From Sporodiniella umbellata (lineage: Eukaryota > Mucoromycota > Mucoromycetes > Mucorales > Rhizopodaceae), in contig JAIXMR010000057.1 in the NCBI GenBank assembly GCA_025677835.1, positions 99,248 to 163,247 of the forward strand: a stretch of DNA of 64,000 bases, written 5' to 3'. The notes beneath the pieces were generated by a model. It saw only the letters and a program-made list of their open reading frames with translations. It ran no database searches and was not told the DNA's origin. A program made the translations under genes and the position numbers. Below, piece after piece: positions 32,667-44,332 of the stretch. Every line of letters begins with the position of its first letter. Positions within the stretch are counted from its first letter, which is position 1.

Positions 32667-34910
32667 TCAGGTCGACTCGAAGTGATAAATAGAGTTCCAA
32701 CTATCCAATGCAGACTGGATTGATTTCCGACAATTCGGACTTACTTGAAGTATATCATCTAGCAACGTTCGAGAGTACGGATCTTTCACATTATCCAGTA
32801 CCATCTCATCGGCCAATGTTACAAGATCTTGTGTGACAAGCGTGTAGATGACACCACCCAACGACCAAAGATCGGCTTCGGCTGTAGCCAAGTGAGGCCC
32901 CTCTTTCAGATATTCAGGCGGCATAAAGCCACTCGAGTAGTTACATGATAACAGGCTTCCTTGTTTCTGAACTGTTACAAAATTGCCGAGAATCCAGTCA
33001 CCAGAAGCGGTTTGATAGAAGCTATGGGTATCGATCGAGAGATGGACCAGTCCGTGTTGGTGAACTGACTGAACAGCTTTCAGAAAACACCATATCCACC
33101 GAGCTTTCTGTTTCTCACTAGGCTTTTTGTGAAGGAGAAACGTATGGAGTGTGTTGGAAGGTAGTGTTCGCGAGGTGATCCATAGACACTGATAGTTGAA
33201 CTTTGGTGTGGGGGAAGCAAGTACGATAGCCCGATGACTCTTCATTACATAATCTGAGCTCTGTAGCGAAACAGCATGCACTGCTCGGATAAAAGTCTCT
33301 AGATGGCAGGCAGTAAAATAATGAACACTGCACTCTCCCTCTTCTGTAAAAAACATACGTGTAGTATGCGTTTCTGTACGATAGACCCTTTGTTCAGCTG
33401 GCGATGTGTAAATGCCATTAAAGAGCGACATGAATTCTCTTTCTTCTGGTTCAAGGACGAGCATCTCTTCATCAGACAGATGAGCATAGTCAATGCGACC
33501 TTCTACGTAAGATAGAGGCCGGATGTCCGGTCTATCTTCAGTGGCTCGACAGTGGGTTGAGGATAAGCCAAGCCCACCTGGCCGAATGCCGAAAGGCGTT
33601 GTTTGTAGATGAAAACGACGGATTGCAACAGACTGAAATGGAACAGACTCTTTGAATGTATAATCCCGTGATCTGTAAGATACAATCTTACTTCTTTGCC
33701 TTTTTATGAACCAGAAAAGACTAAACACCAAAGCGAGGAGTAACAATCCACCAACAACAATGCCTGCGATACTTCCTTCGCTCAAATGTGCTGATAGTAC
33801 TTCAGTAGGATGATTCTTAGTGTCTGGTGTAATTAGGTCGTCTTGGAATGCTCGAGAGATACTAAAACCATCTTGTCCGCTATTTGTAATAGTAAACCAA
33901 GACTGCCCTTCACCATCCCTACTATCGGCTACGGCAACTAAGGCCATTACACATGAGTTGTCGGTACAGTTTGTATTTTCTACAGATCGTATATCAGTCT
34001 CCCACTCTGAAAGATCCTGCTTGGTTTTTGTGGGTGTTGCTATGGCTGAGGCTATACTTTGTTTACTTCTAGTCACATATTCTGTATAGGTAGGGCTGGT
34101 TTCAGCTGTGAGATAAGGCGTGGTAAGTTGCGATGGGGAAACAGTTCGCGTATAAATAATAAGTTGTCTATTGCTTTGATCATAAAAGTAGATGCTTTCT
34201 GATTGGTCTTTTTTGGAGGCCATTGTGTTAATTCCAGTTAGTGGCAAAACTGAGCTAAAGTTAGAAAACAAATGGTATACCGAGCTGTTGGTTTGGTATT
34301 CAGATATGGTTTTGTTCTGCAGAACGTACAGGCCATTTGTTTCGATACTGGGAAGAAGTATGCCTGTTTGTTTTAGTGAAGCCCATTTAGAAATCGTACC
34401 ATTGGAGTAAAGAAGGTTTAATGATAGTTCGGCGAAGCCATGAAGTTTTTCTGATATGAAGGCGATGACATTTTTACTATGTGTAGCCAAGTTTACAGCA
34501 GAGACTATTTTGGTATCTTTAAAAGCTCTCACGTTTATAAAAGAAGGGCTGTCTCCGATTTGTAATTGAGAAATAACTGAGGATGGTCTAAGATTAGTAG
34601 AGTTAAGAGCTTTAAAAGAACTCGTTAGTGTTATTTTTTCTCTCTTTATTTTTCTTATAAACACGAAACAATTAAAGAAAATATTACATTTAAAAAGCAC
34701 TATCATAGACGTTTGGGTGCGATCATACGAGCATGATCCAGTGAAATTGGCAAAATCTGGGCATCCTTTGATGCTTGAAAGAGTATTTGAGTATATTAAA
34801 GTACCATTTGTGCTCCAGTAATGTAGGTAATATGAGTCACTTTGGTTATTTCTTGATATAAAAGCAACGCTGTTACCATCGCTTCCCATGCAAGAAACAA
34901 GACTGCTCAT
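32667..34910 (-). CDS. Single-pass membrane protein with cytoplasmic pseudokinase domain
   Basis: One long exon codes 747 aa from ATG 34910. The N-terminal half (about 1-370) is Ser/Thr/Asn-rich with many N-glycosylation sites. A clear TM helix follows (GSIAGIVVGGLLLLALVFSLF, about 380-400, then the stop-transfer RQRSK). The C-terminal 340 residues look like a protein kinase fold: WCFLKAVQSVHQHGLVHLSID with HLS in place of HRD, GDWILGNFV with GNF in place of DFG, and FMPPEYL plus DLWSLGGVIYTLV. The key Asp residues are lost, so it is a predicted pseudokinase. A coding-like patch at about 34995-35075 may be an upstream exon with no visible Met. A 57-nt in-frame interval near 34622-34685 has intron-like ends. 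Confidence 0.8.
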   Translation of the reverse strand: MSSLVSCMGSDGNSVAFISRNNQSDSYYLHYWSTNGTLIYSNTLSSIKGCPDFANFTGSCSYDRTQTSMIVLFKCNIFFNCFVFIRKIKREKITLTSSFKALNSTNLRPSSVISQLQIGDSPSFINVRAFKDTKIVSAVNLATHSKNVIAFISEKLHGFAELSLNLLYSNGTISKWASLKQTGILLPSIETNGLYVLQNKTISEYQTNSSVYHLFSNFSSVLPLTGINTMASKKDQSESIYFYDQSNRQLIIYTRTVSPSQLTTPYLTAETSPTYTEYVTRSKQSIASAIATPTKTKQDLSEWETDIRSVENTNCTDNSCVMALVAVADSRDGEGQSWFTITNSGQDGFSISRAFQDDLITPDTKNHPTEVLSAHLSEGSIAGIVVGGLLLLALVFSLFWFIKRQRSKIVSYRSRDYTFKESVPFQSVAIRRFHLQTTPFGIRPGGLGLSSTHCRATEDRPDIRPLSYVEGRIDYAHLSDEEMLVLEPEEREFMSLFNGIYTSPAEQRVYRTETHTTRMFFTEEGECSVHYFTACHLETFIRAVHAVSLQSSDYVMKSHRAIVLASPTPKFNYQCLWITSRTLPSNTLHTFLLHKKPSEKQKARWIWCFLKAVQSVHQHGLVHLSIDTHSFYQTASGDWILGNFVTVQKQGSLLSCNYSSGFMPPEYLKEGPHLATAEADLWSLGGVIYTLVTQDLVTLADEMVLDNVKDPYSRTLLDDILQVSPNCRKSIQSALDSWNSIYHFEST

Positions 34911-35228
34911 TCTTTTAATAAACAAGATAAAACAAAACTAATAGTAACAAGAAAAGCGAAAAAAAAAAAAAAAAAAAACTTGAAAAAACAAAAAAACAAA
35001 ACAATACTAACTCTGACAATTCAGGGTAATTGTTGACTCTAGGGCTTAAAACAGTTTGGAAGTAATACACAGAATCAGTGTAACGTCAACACCAAGTAAA
35101 AATAGAAAATAAAAGCCTCTTCTCTTTATTTATTGTTTGTTTTTTGTTTTATTTCCATATATGTGGCTTCTATGTTTCTATTTTAAGCTTATTTACAAAG
35201 GGTGTTTATGGTACAGACACTGCCTTTT

Positions 35229-36065
35229 TTAGAAATCACTAAAGATGGCAATATTATGAAAAATGGCCATCTCCTCTTCTTCTACCGGAAGAGTATGTTT
35301 TTCTAACAAAGTTAGCTGACTTGTATGATTGGATACGATGGCTTTGAGCAGTTTTGGTAGTGAAAGCTCGAGTAGGTCCTTTTTGTTTTGATACTCAAGG
35401 CTTGCGCTATCTGGAATAAGCCCCAAAAACTGAAGCTGAGCACAGTATTGAAACAGTCGAGTCACATGTTGGCTACACCATGTTGTTTTGGTAGCAATAG
35501 CAATAGATCTCAACGCAATGGGTGACACTCTTCGAATAGAGCTAACCAAATCCTCTGCGTAAAAGTGAGCTTTACAATTAATTGACAACTCTTCCAAATA
35601 TGGACAATAGCCAATCCATTGACCTAAAGTGAGAGAGTCCAAAGATATGAATGTACTTTGCTGCCGCGAGTCACCCAACAGCTTTAGTTTTTTGATCGTA
35701 AAGGGGCTTTTTCTTTCAGGTGGAATATAGAATGAGTGCTCTGACAAGGATAACCAGCCACATACTACTAGTTCCTTTAACTCTGGGCATTCGAACATGA
35801 TATATTGCATAATACTATCACGCACACCACGTATACAGACAGTTTCTATATATGATAGATGGGGATCAAGAATCTGTTTCAGTTCATGTAGATTCCATAA
35901 GACCATTTGGTCTGTCCCCTCTATTTTTAATACGATATTTCTCCAGAAATAGGGCATATCGCATATCAACTTTGCCTTTGCACTTATATTTCTTAATCTA
36001 GAAATATCCAAAGGTGACAGAAAGCTAATGATTGTATATAGAATTTCATTAGGTAAATGGATCAT
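35229..36065 (-). CDS. F-box protein
   Basis: Single exon, 278 aa from ATG 36065, where the F-box begins at once (MIHLPNEILYTIISFLSPLD then ISRLRNI). The remainder consists of leucine-rich strands, such as ELKELVVCGWLSLSEHSF and CPYLEELSINCKAHFY, without a crisp repeat period. F-box proteins bind Skp1 and give SCF ubiquitin ligases their specificity; large families of such LRR-like F-box proteins are known in Mucorales. An in-frame extension to 36179 is Phe-rich and lies in T-rich leader sequence, so I did not use it. The substrate is unknown. Confidence 0.85.
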   Translation of the reverse strand: MIHLPNEILYTIISFLSPLDISRLRNISAKAKLICDMPYFWRNIVLKIEGTDQMVLWNLHELKQILDPHLSYIETVCIRGVRDSIMQYIMFECPELKELVVCGWLSLSEHSFYIPPERKSPFTIKKLKLLGDSRQQSTFISLDSLTLGQWIGYCPYLEELSINCKAHFYAEDLVSSIRRVSPIALRSIAIATKTTWCSQHVTRLFQYCAQLQFLGLIPDSASLEYQNKKDLLELSLPKLLKAIVSNHTSQLTLLEKHTLPVEEEEMAIFHNIAIFSDF

Positions 36066-36228
36066 ACGTGATTGGGGGTTTTTTTTAGAGTAAAACAATA
36101 GGTGAAAGGGTAGTATATATAAAAAAGAAAAGAAAAAAGATTTACAAAAGGTCTTTTTTATAAGAAAACAAGCGCCCAAAGCAATTTAATGCTTTAAATT
36201 ACATCCCAATACAGCAAATGATATACTA

Positions 36229-36525
36229 TCAAAACAGAGCCAAATCAAATGCAGAGAAAAGCCAATTGTCTGACCTACCTTTAGTTTTTGATTTCTTGCG
36301 TTGAGCAGGAAATATCATATCAAGGGTTAGTCTTGGCAGTGTTTTAATCATTTTCAGGTTTTTTTGTACTTGACAAGACAACCGTACCAAGCTAATATAC
36401 AAAGCGAAAAGCAGAAGAATTGTAGAGATCAATAGACTTAAGCATCCGTTGACAGTATATATTGCTGCAATAAAACATATCAAAAGCAAAACGAGAATCA
36501 AACCAGGAAAAAAACCTCTTCTCAC
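36229..36525 (-). CDS. Small two-helix membrane protein, hypothetical
   Basis: An open frame of 98 aa has a plausible topology: a basic start MRRGFFPG, two hydrophobic helices (about residues 8-27 and 29-47), then a basic cytoplasmic tail with KKSKTKGRS. I do not recognise a family. It is a single exon between the F-box gene and a long spacer. Codon use cannot tell it from chance because the region is AT-rich. Confidence 0.45.
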   Translation of the reverse strand: MRRGFFPGLILVLLLICFIAAIYTVNGCLSLLISTILLLFALYISLVRLSCQVQKNLKMIKTLPRLTLDMIFPAQRKKSKTKGRSDNWLFSAFDLALF

Positions 36526-37483
36526 ATTTATACTATTTCTTTTTTCTTCATTGCTTCTTTCTCTCCCTCTTTCTTTTTAAGAGTAAAACATACATCATAT
36601 CACGTCTTTCTTTAGATTAACAAGCATATGCTTTCCGTTTGGCCGCGCCTAAAAAAAGAACAAAAAATGGTGGCAACCACTGGTTTTTTTTTTTTTTACT
36701 AAAAAGTTTTTTATGTTTTTTATTGTCTGAACCTCTATTAGCTGCTTCTAAAGAAATATATTCATACTTGTGTATAAATAAACTGACAGTGGTTTTTATA
36801 GAGACAAATTATAAAAAAAGTGTATGTATGTTTGTATTGGATTTTTACTAGACATTGTTGTTGAAAACTTGTCATTGAAATATTATTCTGAATACAAAAT
36901 TGTCTATACAGTAAAAGAGAGGAGGTAAATGGATGTCTTTATACTACCTCTGATATGCAAAGCGTTTGTATTGAAACTATATAGTGAATTTAGTAAAGCG
37001 ACGTTAAATGCAAAAGGTGTTTTTTTAGTAGGTTTCTTAAAAAAAAAAAAAACATTAATTTGAATTGTTTATACTAGATGAAAGTCTGTATATTTGTTTG
37101 CAAATGGCTGTCTCTGTACAGATTTATTTATAACTGCGAGTGGAGTAAAAAGTTCCCAAAACAAGTTTTTTACATTTTTTCATTCTGAATGCGAAATTCG
37201 ATTATCTTTTAAACATATATGTTTGGTTTCGATTGAAATAAGAAGAGCTGAAGGTCTTTCTTGTTTCCAGGTGCTGCACGTTTACAGCCAAACTGCTCTG
37301 CCAAAATTTGGGGGGAGAGAACAACTTTTTATTTGCAATGAGTTTGAAATGTTTTGTTAAACCATTGTTGAGACTTCATACCCCCAATATTCCCCCTAGT
37401 GCTCTTTTTTTCTTTTTTTTTTTTTCTTTTTAAAACAAGTTTCACAACATCCAACCAGAAAAAAAAAGGAGAGCCCAAAAAGT
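36526..37483. other. Intergenic spacer with A/T tracts
   Basis: About 950 bp between divergent genes. Open frames at 36639-36851 and 37094-37360 have no start context or family resemblance. An A-run lies near 37041-37053 and pyrimidine tracts near 37403-37430, just before the lipase start. No gene is supported. Confidence 0.5.
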
Positions 37484-38765
37484 ATGGCACTGTTAACATT
37501 GGCGCAGCTGTGTCAACATATTCGAACCACAGTATGGAGACGTGTCAGCCTTTTTTCTCTCAAATCAAAGGAAGTTTCTAGAAAAAAAACCAGTGTATTA
37601 TACCCCAGTCGCTTGAAATCTGAGGAAAAGTCCATCAAGCTCTGTTCGCACCAAATATTTAATAGAAATATCAAAATACCTGTCACTCCTCGCTATACTC
37701 CACCTCGGTCCCCTGTTGTATTATGCCATGGTCTTTATGGTTTTGATAAAATCGGTCCTGAGTCTGTACCTTCATTACAGGTTCAGTACTGGGGTGGTAT
37801 TGAGGATGCTCTAGCCAAACTGGGTGCTCAAGTGATTGTGACCAAAGTTCCTTCGACAGGAAGTATCTGGCAAAGAGCACAAGAGTTACACTCTACTCTA
37901 ACAGCTATTGCTAAAGGCAGCAAAATCAACTTTATAGCGCACTCTATGGTAACAATTTATATACACTAAAATGTTTATAGCCAACGGTTCGATCCTAGGG
38001 TGGTTTGGACTGTCGATATTTGATTACGCATATCCCAGACAAATCCTATCATGTGCAGTCGCTGACAACGATATCCACTCCTCATAGAGGATCCCCTGTT
38101 ATGGACTGGTTTCGTGACAACGTTGGTGTGGGTATGGAACTTGTTGATGCTGCTGTCAACAATAAGCAAGGGAATTCTAAACTTGAGCAGGCTCTACAAA
38201 AACATGGTTTAACAAAAAGGCAATCTTCCATTTTGAGCTGGTCTCTTTCAGACCTCGCAAAGCTCCCTAAACCTGTGTTGGATCCACTTATACAGAAAGT
38301 CATTCAGTTGCTTGATACAGCCGCATATGCCAATCTAACGACAGACTACTGCAAAAATGAGTTTAATCCAAACACGCCGGACCATCCAGAGGTAGACTAC
38401 TACTCTTATGGGGCGTGTGCTTCTTTTTCGCCATGGTCTGTGTTCAACCTACCTTATCAGTGGACTTATAAAAAGGAAGGTGACAATGACGGACTGGTAA
38501 GTGTAAAAAGCGCCAAATGGGGAAAGTATATGAAGACAGTGGATGCAGATCATTGGGATCTTAACGGTCAGAGGTAAGCGACTGGAAACCCTCTTTTTGT
38601 ATTTGAACATTGCTACTTAAACTATGTTGCTATCAATTTATGTACATATATATATATATAAGACATCGATGGGGATATACTCGACCTTTTGTAAATACAA
38701 GCAAATTTGACACACTTGATTTCTATGCGGAGATTGCCACGCATTTATATCACCAAGGGCATTAG
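37484..38765 (+). CDS. Triacylglycerol lipase, TGL2-like alpha/beta hydrolase
   Basis: Three exons, 37484-37948, 37999-38573 and 38663-38765; introns are 50 and 89 nt; the product is 380 aa. A basic N-terminus (about 1-60) could be a mitochondrial signal. The oxyanion segment is VVLCHGLYGFDKIGP. The nucleophile elbow FIAHSM|GGLDCRY puts the Ser in AHSMGG, which uses Ala-His instead of Gly-His. The Asp is probably in GDNDGLVSVKSAKWG, and the His in DADHWDLNGQ. This matches the TGL2/lipase-2-like family that hydrolyses short-chain triacylglycerols; yeast Tgl2 is mitochondrial. The second intron contains an AT repeat (about 38643-38660). Confidence 0.9.
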
Positions 38766-38854
38766 TGTTACACTTGAATAAAATGATTAATTTAAGACTC
38801 CTCTTTTATGTATTTTTTTGCACGTTCTTCCCTCTTTTTTTTTTTTTTTTTTTC

Positions 38855-40584
38855 ATGTCACTCCATTTCAAAAAGAAGACTCAAAAAAACGATTCGCTTG
38901 GACAGAGCTCTCAATCGTTTGAAGATGACCAGTACATTAAGGTTATTGAAGGAATAAAAAAGGTTTATAACCAAAAAATTAAGCCTATTGAAGTTACCTA
39001 CAACTTCGAAGGTTAGATACTAAGAACACCCAACAAAGGAGATAATTTACGAATAGCTATAGCTTTTTATTAGGATTTCACTCTGCACCATTAACAGACT
39101 CTGATATTGAAGCCAAACCCATCGTTTTACTCATTGGACAATACTCTACTGTAAGAAATGAATACTTATCCACAAAAAAAAAAGTCAGACTAAATCGTCA
39201 TGATTACTATTGTTTTTAGGGCAAAACCACGTTTATTCGATACTTATTAGATAAAGCCTACCCAGGAGAGCATATTGGTGTAGAGCCTACAACAGATCGG
39301 TTTGTATCTGTGATGCATGGTAGTGAAGAAAGAGTGATCCCTGGTAATGCAGCTGCTGTAAACCAAGACTTACCCTTTCGAGGACTGAATCGTTTCGGCC
39401 AAGCATTTTTGTCACGATTCCAAGTATCCCAGACCAATTCTCCTGTGCTTGAGAATATGACTATTATTGACACCCCTGGTATCTTGGCTGGTGATAAGCA
39501 ATTAACAGAGCGTGGGTACGATTTCACCCAAGTTATCGAATGGTTTGCTGAGCGTGCTGATCTTATTCTACTCATGTTTGATTCTCACAAGTTGGATATC
39601 TCTAACGAGTTTAAACTGGCTATTCATAGTTTGAGAGGACAAGAAGAAAAAGTTCGAGTCGTCTTGAACAAAAGTGATATGGTGAGCCAACAGCAATTGA
39701 TGCGCGTGTACGGTGCTATGATGTGGTCTTTAGGTAAAGTGGTGCAAACACCTGAAGTCATGCGAGTCTATCTGTCTTCTTTCTGGATTGATAAACCTCC
39801 CAACTGTTTTGAGGATTGTCGCGAGCTTATCGAGTCCGAATCTAAAGATTTACTTCGTGATCTTAAAGAGCTTAGAAGAAATGCAGCAATCCGAAAGATC
39901 AACGAGATTATCAAGCGCGCCCGTTTGGCTCGTGTTCATGCACTTATTATTAGTCATTTGAAGAAGGAAATGCCTTCTATGTTTGGTAAAAAGAAGAAGC
40001 AAGAGGCTTTATTGAACAACTTGGGCGCTGAATTTGCCAAGATTCAGCAAAAATACCACTTGCCTGCTGGTGACTTCCCTAACCCTGATCGATTTAGACA
40101 AAACTTAGCCCAATACGATATGGATAAATTCAAAAACCTCAAAGAGGATCTGGTGGAGCGTGTGGATCACGCACTTTCTGCTGATTTACCTAACCTCATG
40201 TCGCAATTCCCCACCGCCAACCCCGAACTTAGCCAGAGCGAGAGAAACCCTTTCCAAGCATCCGCTATGCCTGGTCCAGGTGAAATTCCTCCCTCGTACT
40301 GGCACTATGAATCTATTGATAAGAGCTCTCACATGCCTGCTTTCCACCAATTGGGGCCCCGCGATGGTAAGGTTTCTGGTGCTGATGTCAAGCCTTTGTT
40401 AATGCAAAGTGGTCTTCCGAATGACCAATTGGCTCAAATATGGAGATTATCTGATTTTGATAATGATGGGTATATGGATACAGACGAGTTCTGTATTGCA
40501 ATGCATTTGATTACCGCTGTTAAGAATGGCGCTCAGCTACCTGAGAAACTACCTGCTACTTTGATGCCAAACAGAAAGTTTTAA
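38855..40584 (+). CDS. EHD family dynamin-like ATPase
   Basis: Three exons, 38855-39011, 39074-39150 and 39220-40584; introns are 62 and 69 nt; the product is 532 aa, the usual EHD size. The P-loop GQYST|GKTTFIRYLL is split by the second intron. Switch motifs TTDRF and DTPGI, then NKSDMV for the base, are present. A basic helical region (KKKKQEAL) follows, and the C-terminal EH domain has a Ca2+-binding loop (DFDNDGYMDTDEF). EHD proteins tubulate membranes and drive endocytic recycling at the plasma membrane and endosomes. It is convergent with YIPF6, with only 46 bp between stops. A 3' AT repeat lies at about 40595-40620. Confidence 0.95.
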
Positions 40585-40590
40585 GTTACG

Positions 40591-40621
<31 letters not shown>

Positions 40622-40630
40622 TTTCGTTTT

Positions 40631-41732
40631 TTAAGAGACAGCCACTAGCCATGCAATAATAAGATAAAATAAAAAGAGTGGATATACCTTTCATAATTGT
40701 TAGTCTATAGATTGCGTTGTTGCTTTTCTCTCTTGTTTTTTAAACAAAAATGACTTACTGCTAGTGCACGTCTGTTTGCCAAATGTGCTGTTGATCCTGA
40801 CAAAAAACCCAAAGCAGCTGCACAAACAAAATGAGCAATTGAATTGTAATGTTTAGTTCTATATACCATAAGTTGACCATGCAAAAGCAAACAGAGAAGA
40901 GGGAACCCTGAACCAAACATATTTGATAAAAATAGACAAAACAGCCACCAATACCAAAGGAAACAAACAGTATCCAAGGACGCATACTGACATGAAAAAC
41001 GACCTGTATTTGTACGTTGTGTTTAATACGTTTATATTCTTTTTTTTTTGAGAGGGAATTACTTACACCGATCCACCTAACAGGTTAGCATTTAATGTCA
41101 CCACAGCAGCGCCTAACCAAACAATAACAAAAACACCTGTGAAGATAGGCACTGACTGTGATGCTGGTACACTTGTCGCCAACGTACTAAATGATAAAAC
41201 AGTCAATACGAGTGTTGATATCTCTCACTTTTTACATAGCCAGTGTCAAACATAATATCAAAGGCCCCCATAAATCCCCTAAAAAGAAAAAATAAGTCGC
41301 TAAAAGAAAAAGATGGGCGCAATACATTCTTTCAAAACGCCATTATCGCTTTTGGGATTCAAGACTTGTTGTAGCTTTCTTCCAATTTGTTTCAAATCGC
41401 GAATCTGTTCGAGCCCGATTAGCAAACAAGTACACGCAAGAGAAGGCTGAGACGTGCTAAATTAAAAAGAAAAGAGTTCTTACAATGGTAACAGACACAG
41501 GTTCATCCAAGGTGTCTTCACCCGTATATGAATGGGTAGTGGTGTCGGGCTCATAAGTCGAAGGAACGGTGCCTATACTTCCGCTTACACCAGCAAATGG
41601 GTTGAGCAATGGTTCACGTTGTTGTTTTACAGGCTCTGCATCTGGCTCTATAGCTCTATCCTCATAGAAATTGAAAGGCTCGCTTTGTCTAGCAAATGGA
41701 TTCTCGTATTGCTCTCCGTTTTGTGCTAGCAT
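40631..41732 (-). CDS. Yip1-family Golgi membrane protein (YIPF6)
   Basis: Seven exons on the minus strand: 41484-41732, 41326-41404, 41236-41278, 41067-41186, 40867-41003, 40759-40817 and 40631-40687. Phases agree throughout; the product is 247 aa. A soluble N-terminus has TLDEPVSVTI|IRDLKQIG, then EW|DLWGPLILCLTLA at the first helix. FTGVFVIVWLGAAVVTLNAN and LLGGS follow, with VCVLGYCLFPLVL and RRALAVYPLFLFYLIIAW at the end, the classic YIPF6/Yip1 layout of five helices. Yip1-family proteins assist ER-Golgi trafficking with Rab GTPases. All introns are 42-80 nt, so the gene is almost invisible to plain ORF calling. Confidence 0.94.
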
Positions 41733-42723
41733 TGTTTTTCTTGAAAAAAAAAAAAAAAAAAAAAAGGGCTCAAAAATAAAACCTTCGCTGGTTAAACATT
41801 TTTCGGTGGATCAATTGTAATGAAGAGGGAATCACACATTAAAAGTATATATGAGTGGATCAAAGAGTCTTTACAGCAGCCATTTTCGTCTAGAAACGAA
41901 AAGGCTTTTTTTTTTTTTTTTTTTTTGAAAGCTAGTCTACAATCGACGAAAGTTACTCATCTACAGTATGCATAAGTATTTAGTGATAAATCGATTACCG
42001 GCTGTCCTCTGTTTTATTTTTATATCATAGTACACGCTGGATTTGCATGTTTCCATTGGTATGGTGTGAAGTTTTTATGGCGCCCAGTCAAGAAATTTTC
42101 TTCCAACGGCTTTACTAAACGTGTTCAAAAATAGTAGTTTCTCTCGAGGCAAACGACAGGCCAGCTTTGCTTGCTCATAAGCAGCATATAAAAGCGGCAA
42201 CAAGAAAAAGGGGTATGAATACAATTAGTATTTGGTATCTGTGGTCAATGGTAGTGTTTTACACCAACAGGTCGTCAACGGTAACAGAAGCCACAAGCAA
42301 TCCGTCTGTAGGTCTTTTTGTTACACGTCTACTATCAAATCCTAAAGGCTGTTTCGTTTTTATTACTGCTACCATTTGTTCTACAATTCGTCATTGGTAG
42401 TTTGAAATTACAAGCAAATATCTTTCCCAACGAGGATATGATAACCTTAAATTATTTGTTCCTGAGGGGTGTATCGAATACAAAGCGATTTTCCTTTTAT
42501 AGTTGCTACTGTGGGAATTACTCCATTCTCATACCATTTATTGAAGCAAACTTTAGGGAAAAAGAGTAGGGTAGTGGGATTTCTAGGGCCTATACCAAGT
42601 CAAATGGGTATTGAAGTCTAGCCAGTTCATTTTTTTTTACTTTTTTTTTTGCCAAAAACAAGCATATAAGAGCAGAGAAGCATTTACAGTTTAGTGTAGA
42701 TCAGGTGACCGTGGGCCTTCGAT

Positions 42724-42761
<38 letters not shown>

Positions 42762-42846
42762 GACGTGGCTATTTAAGTCTACCTCTTCCTCTCTCTTCCC
42801 TTTCCTTGGCTGTGGAAAAAAAAAAAAAAAGAAAAACCATACTAAC
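41733..42846. other. Spacer with long poly-T, promoter side of DHTKD1
   Basis: About 1.1 kb. It contains T tracts near 41907-41926 and 42726-42760 (35 T), the latter about 85 bp before the DHTKD1 start. A TATA-like element (catataaaag) lies near 42186. Open frames at 42167-42400 and 42318-42569 lack any recognisable family. No gene is supported. Confidence 0.5.
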
Positions 42847-43321
42847 ATGCTTCGAGTAGCCGCCCGCAATTTTAAAAGCAAAAAACCTATTCTAAAAAGA
42901 TCCTACCACGATGATAGTGTATATGGATATCGTGTACCTAAAGATTTCAAACTGCCCGATTACTCAGAGAAAGAATTATCCAACCGAATGAAGCATGGAG
43001 GCCTATTACGTATGGTACAAGCTTTTCGTACGCACGGCCACGAAGGCGCCCAGTTAGATCCTTTGAATATTATGAAAAGAAAGTAAGACAGAAAATGCCT
43101 ATTGGTGAGGGGGGCTATTAGATTACTTAGTGTGCTTTTAGAGAGGTGCTTGCTTTAAAACCAGAGCGCTATGGACTAGGAAAAGAAGAACAATTCAACT
43201 TGGAGGGTATCCTTCATGTCAAAGAATCCATGCAAGAAACTACCGGTGACTTTAAAACTGTTTTAAATCATCTTGAAGCTGTTTATTGCGGAAAAATTGC
43301 TTACGAATTTATGCATTTGCC

Positions 43322-43355
<34 letters not shown>

Positions 43356-44293
43356 TTGACTTGTCTCGTTCTAAACAAACGCCTTGCTCTAAAGAATGCG
43401 AGTGAAAGGCGCTGGTGGTATAATGCAGTTGAAAGTTGGGAGAAGCCTGATTTGGATGTCAGCCAAAAAAAACAAATCCATGCGCTGTTGGCCAAGTCTG
43501 AAGTGTTTGATCATTTCCTAGCCAAAAAGTTTCCCAATGTGAAGCGTTACGGTTTAGAGGGAGCAGAAAGTATGACGGTAGCTCTGGACCGTTTGTTCCA
43601 ACTCTCTGCCAATAACGGGATACAAGACATTGTGATTGGCATGCCTCATCGTGGCCGACTTAATCTTCTTTGCGATTTGCTTCAATTACCGCACGCTGCC
43701 TTTTTCCACAAGATGAAGGGGCTTTCAGAATTACCTGAAGATACCTTTGCCTCAGGAGATGTTCTCTCCCACTTGACCAGCAATCCCACCTTGGACTATC
43801 AAGGAAACAAAGTGCATGTCTCTTTGTTACATAACCCTTCTCACCTCGAGGCCATTAATCCTGTGGTTATGGGCAAAGCAAGAGCCAAGCAAACGGACCT
43901 GTTAGGAGCATCGGATTCTAGCTGCAATCTAGGAGACCGTGTCATGTGTATCCAAATCCATGGCGATGCAGTAAGTATTGTATGTGTAAAAACGAGAAAG
44001 ACCACTGAAATGAGAGGTTAGGCCTTTGCTGGTCAAGGAGTAGTGATGGAATCACTTGGTATGTCTAATCTTCCTCATTACTCGTCTGGAGGATCGGTTC
44101 ATATTGTGGTGAATAACCAGCTTGGTTACACTACCCCGGCTCGCAACGCACGGTCCTCTGCCTACTGTTCGGACATTGGCAAGATGATTAATGTGCCTGT
44201 GGTCCATGTCAACGGTGATTACCCGGAGGATGTAGCCAAGGCACTGGACGTTGTATTTGAATACCGCAACAAGTTTAGAAAGGTAGGCAACAT

Positions 44294-44332
<39 letters not shown>

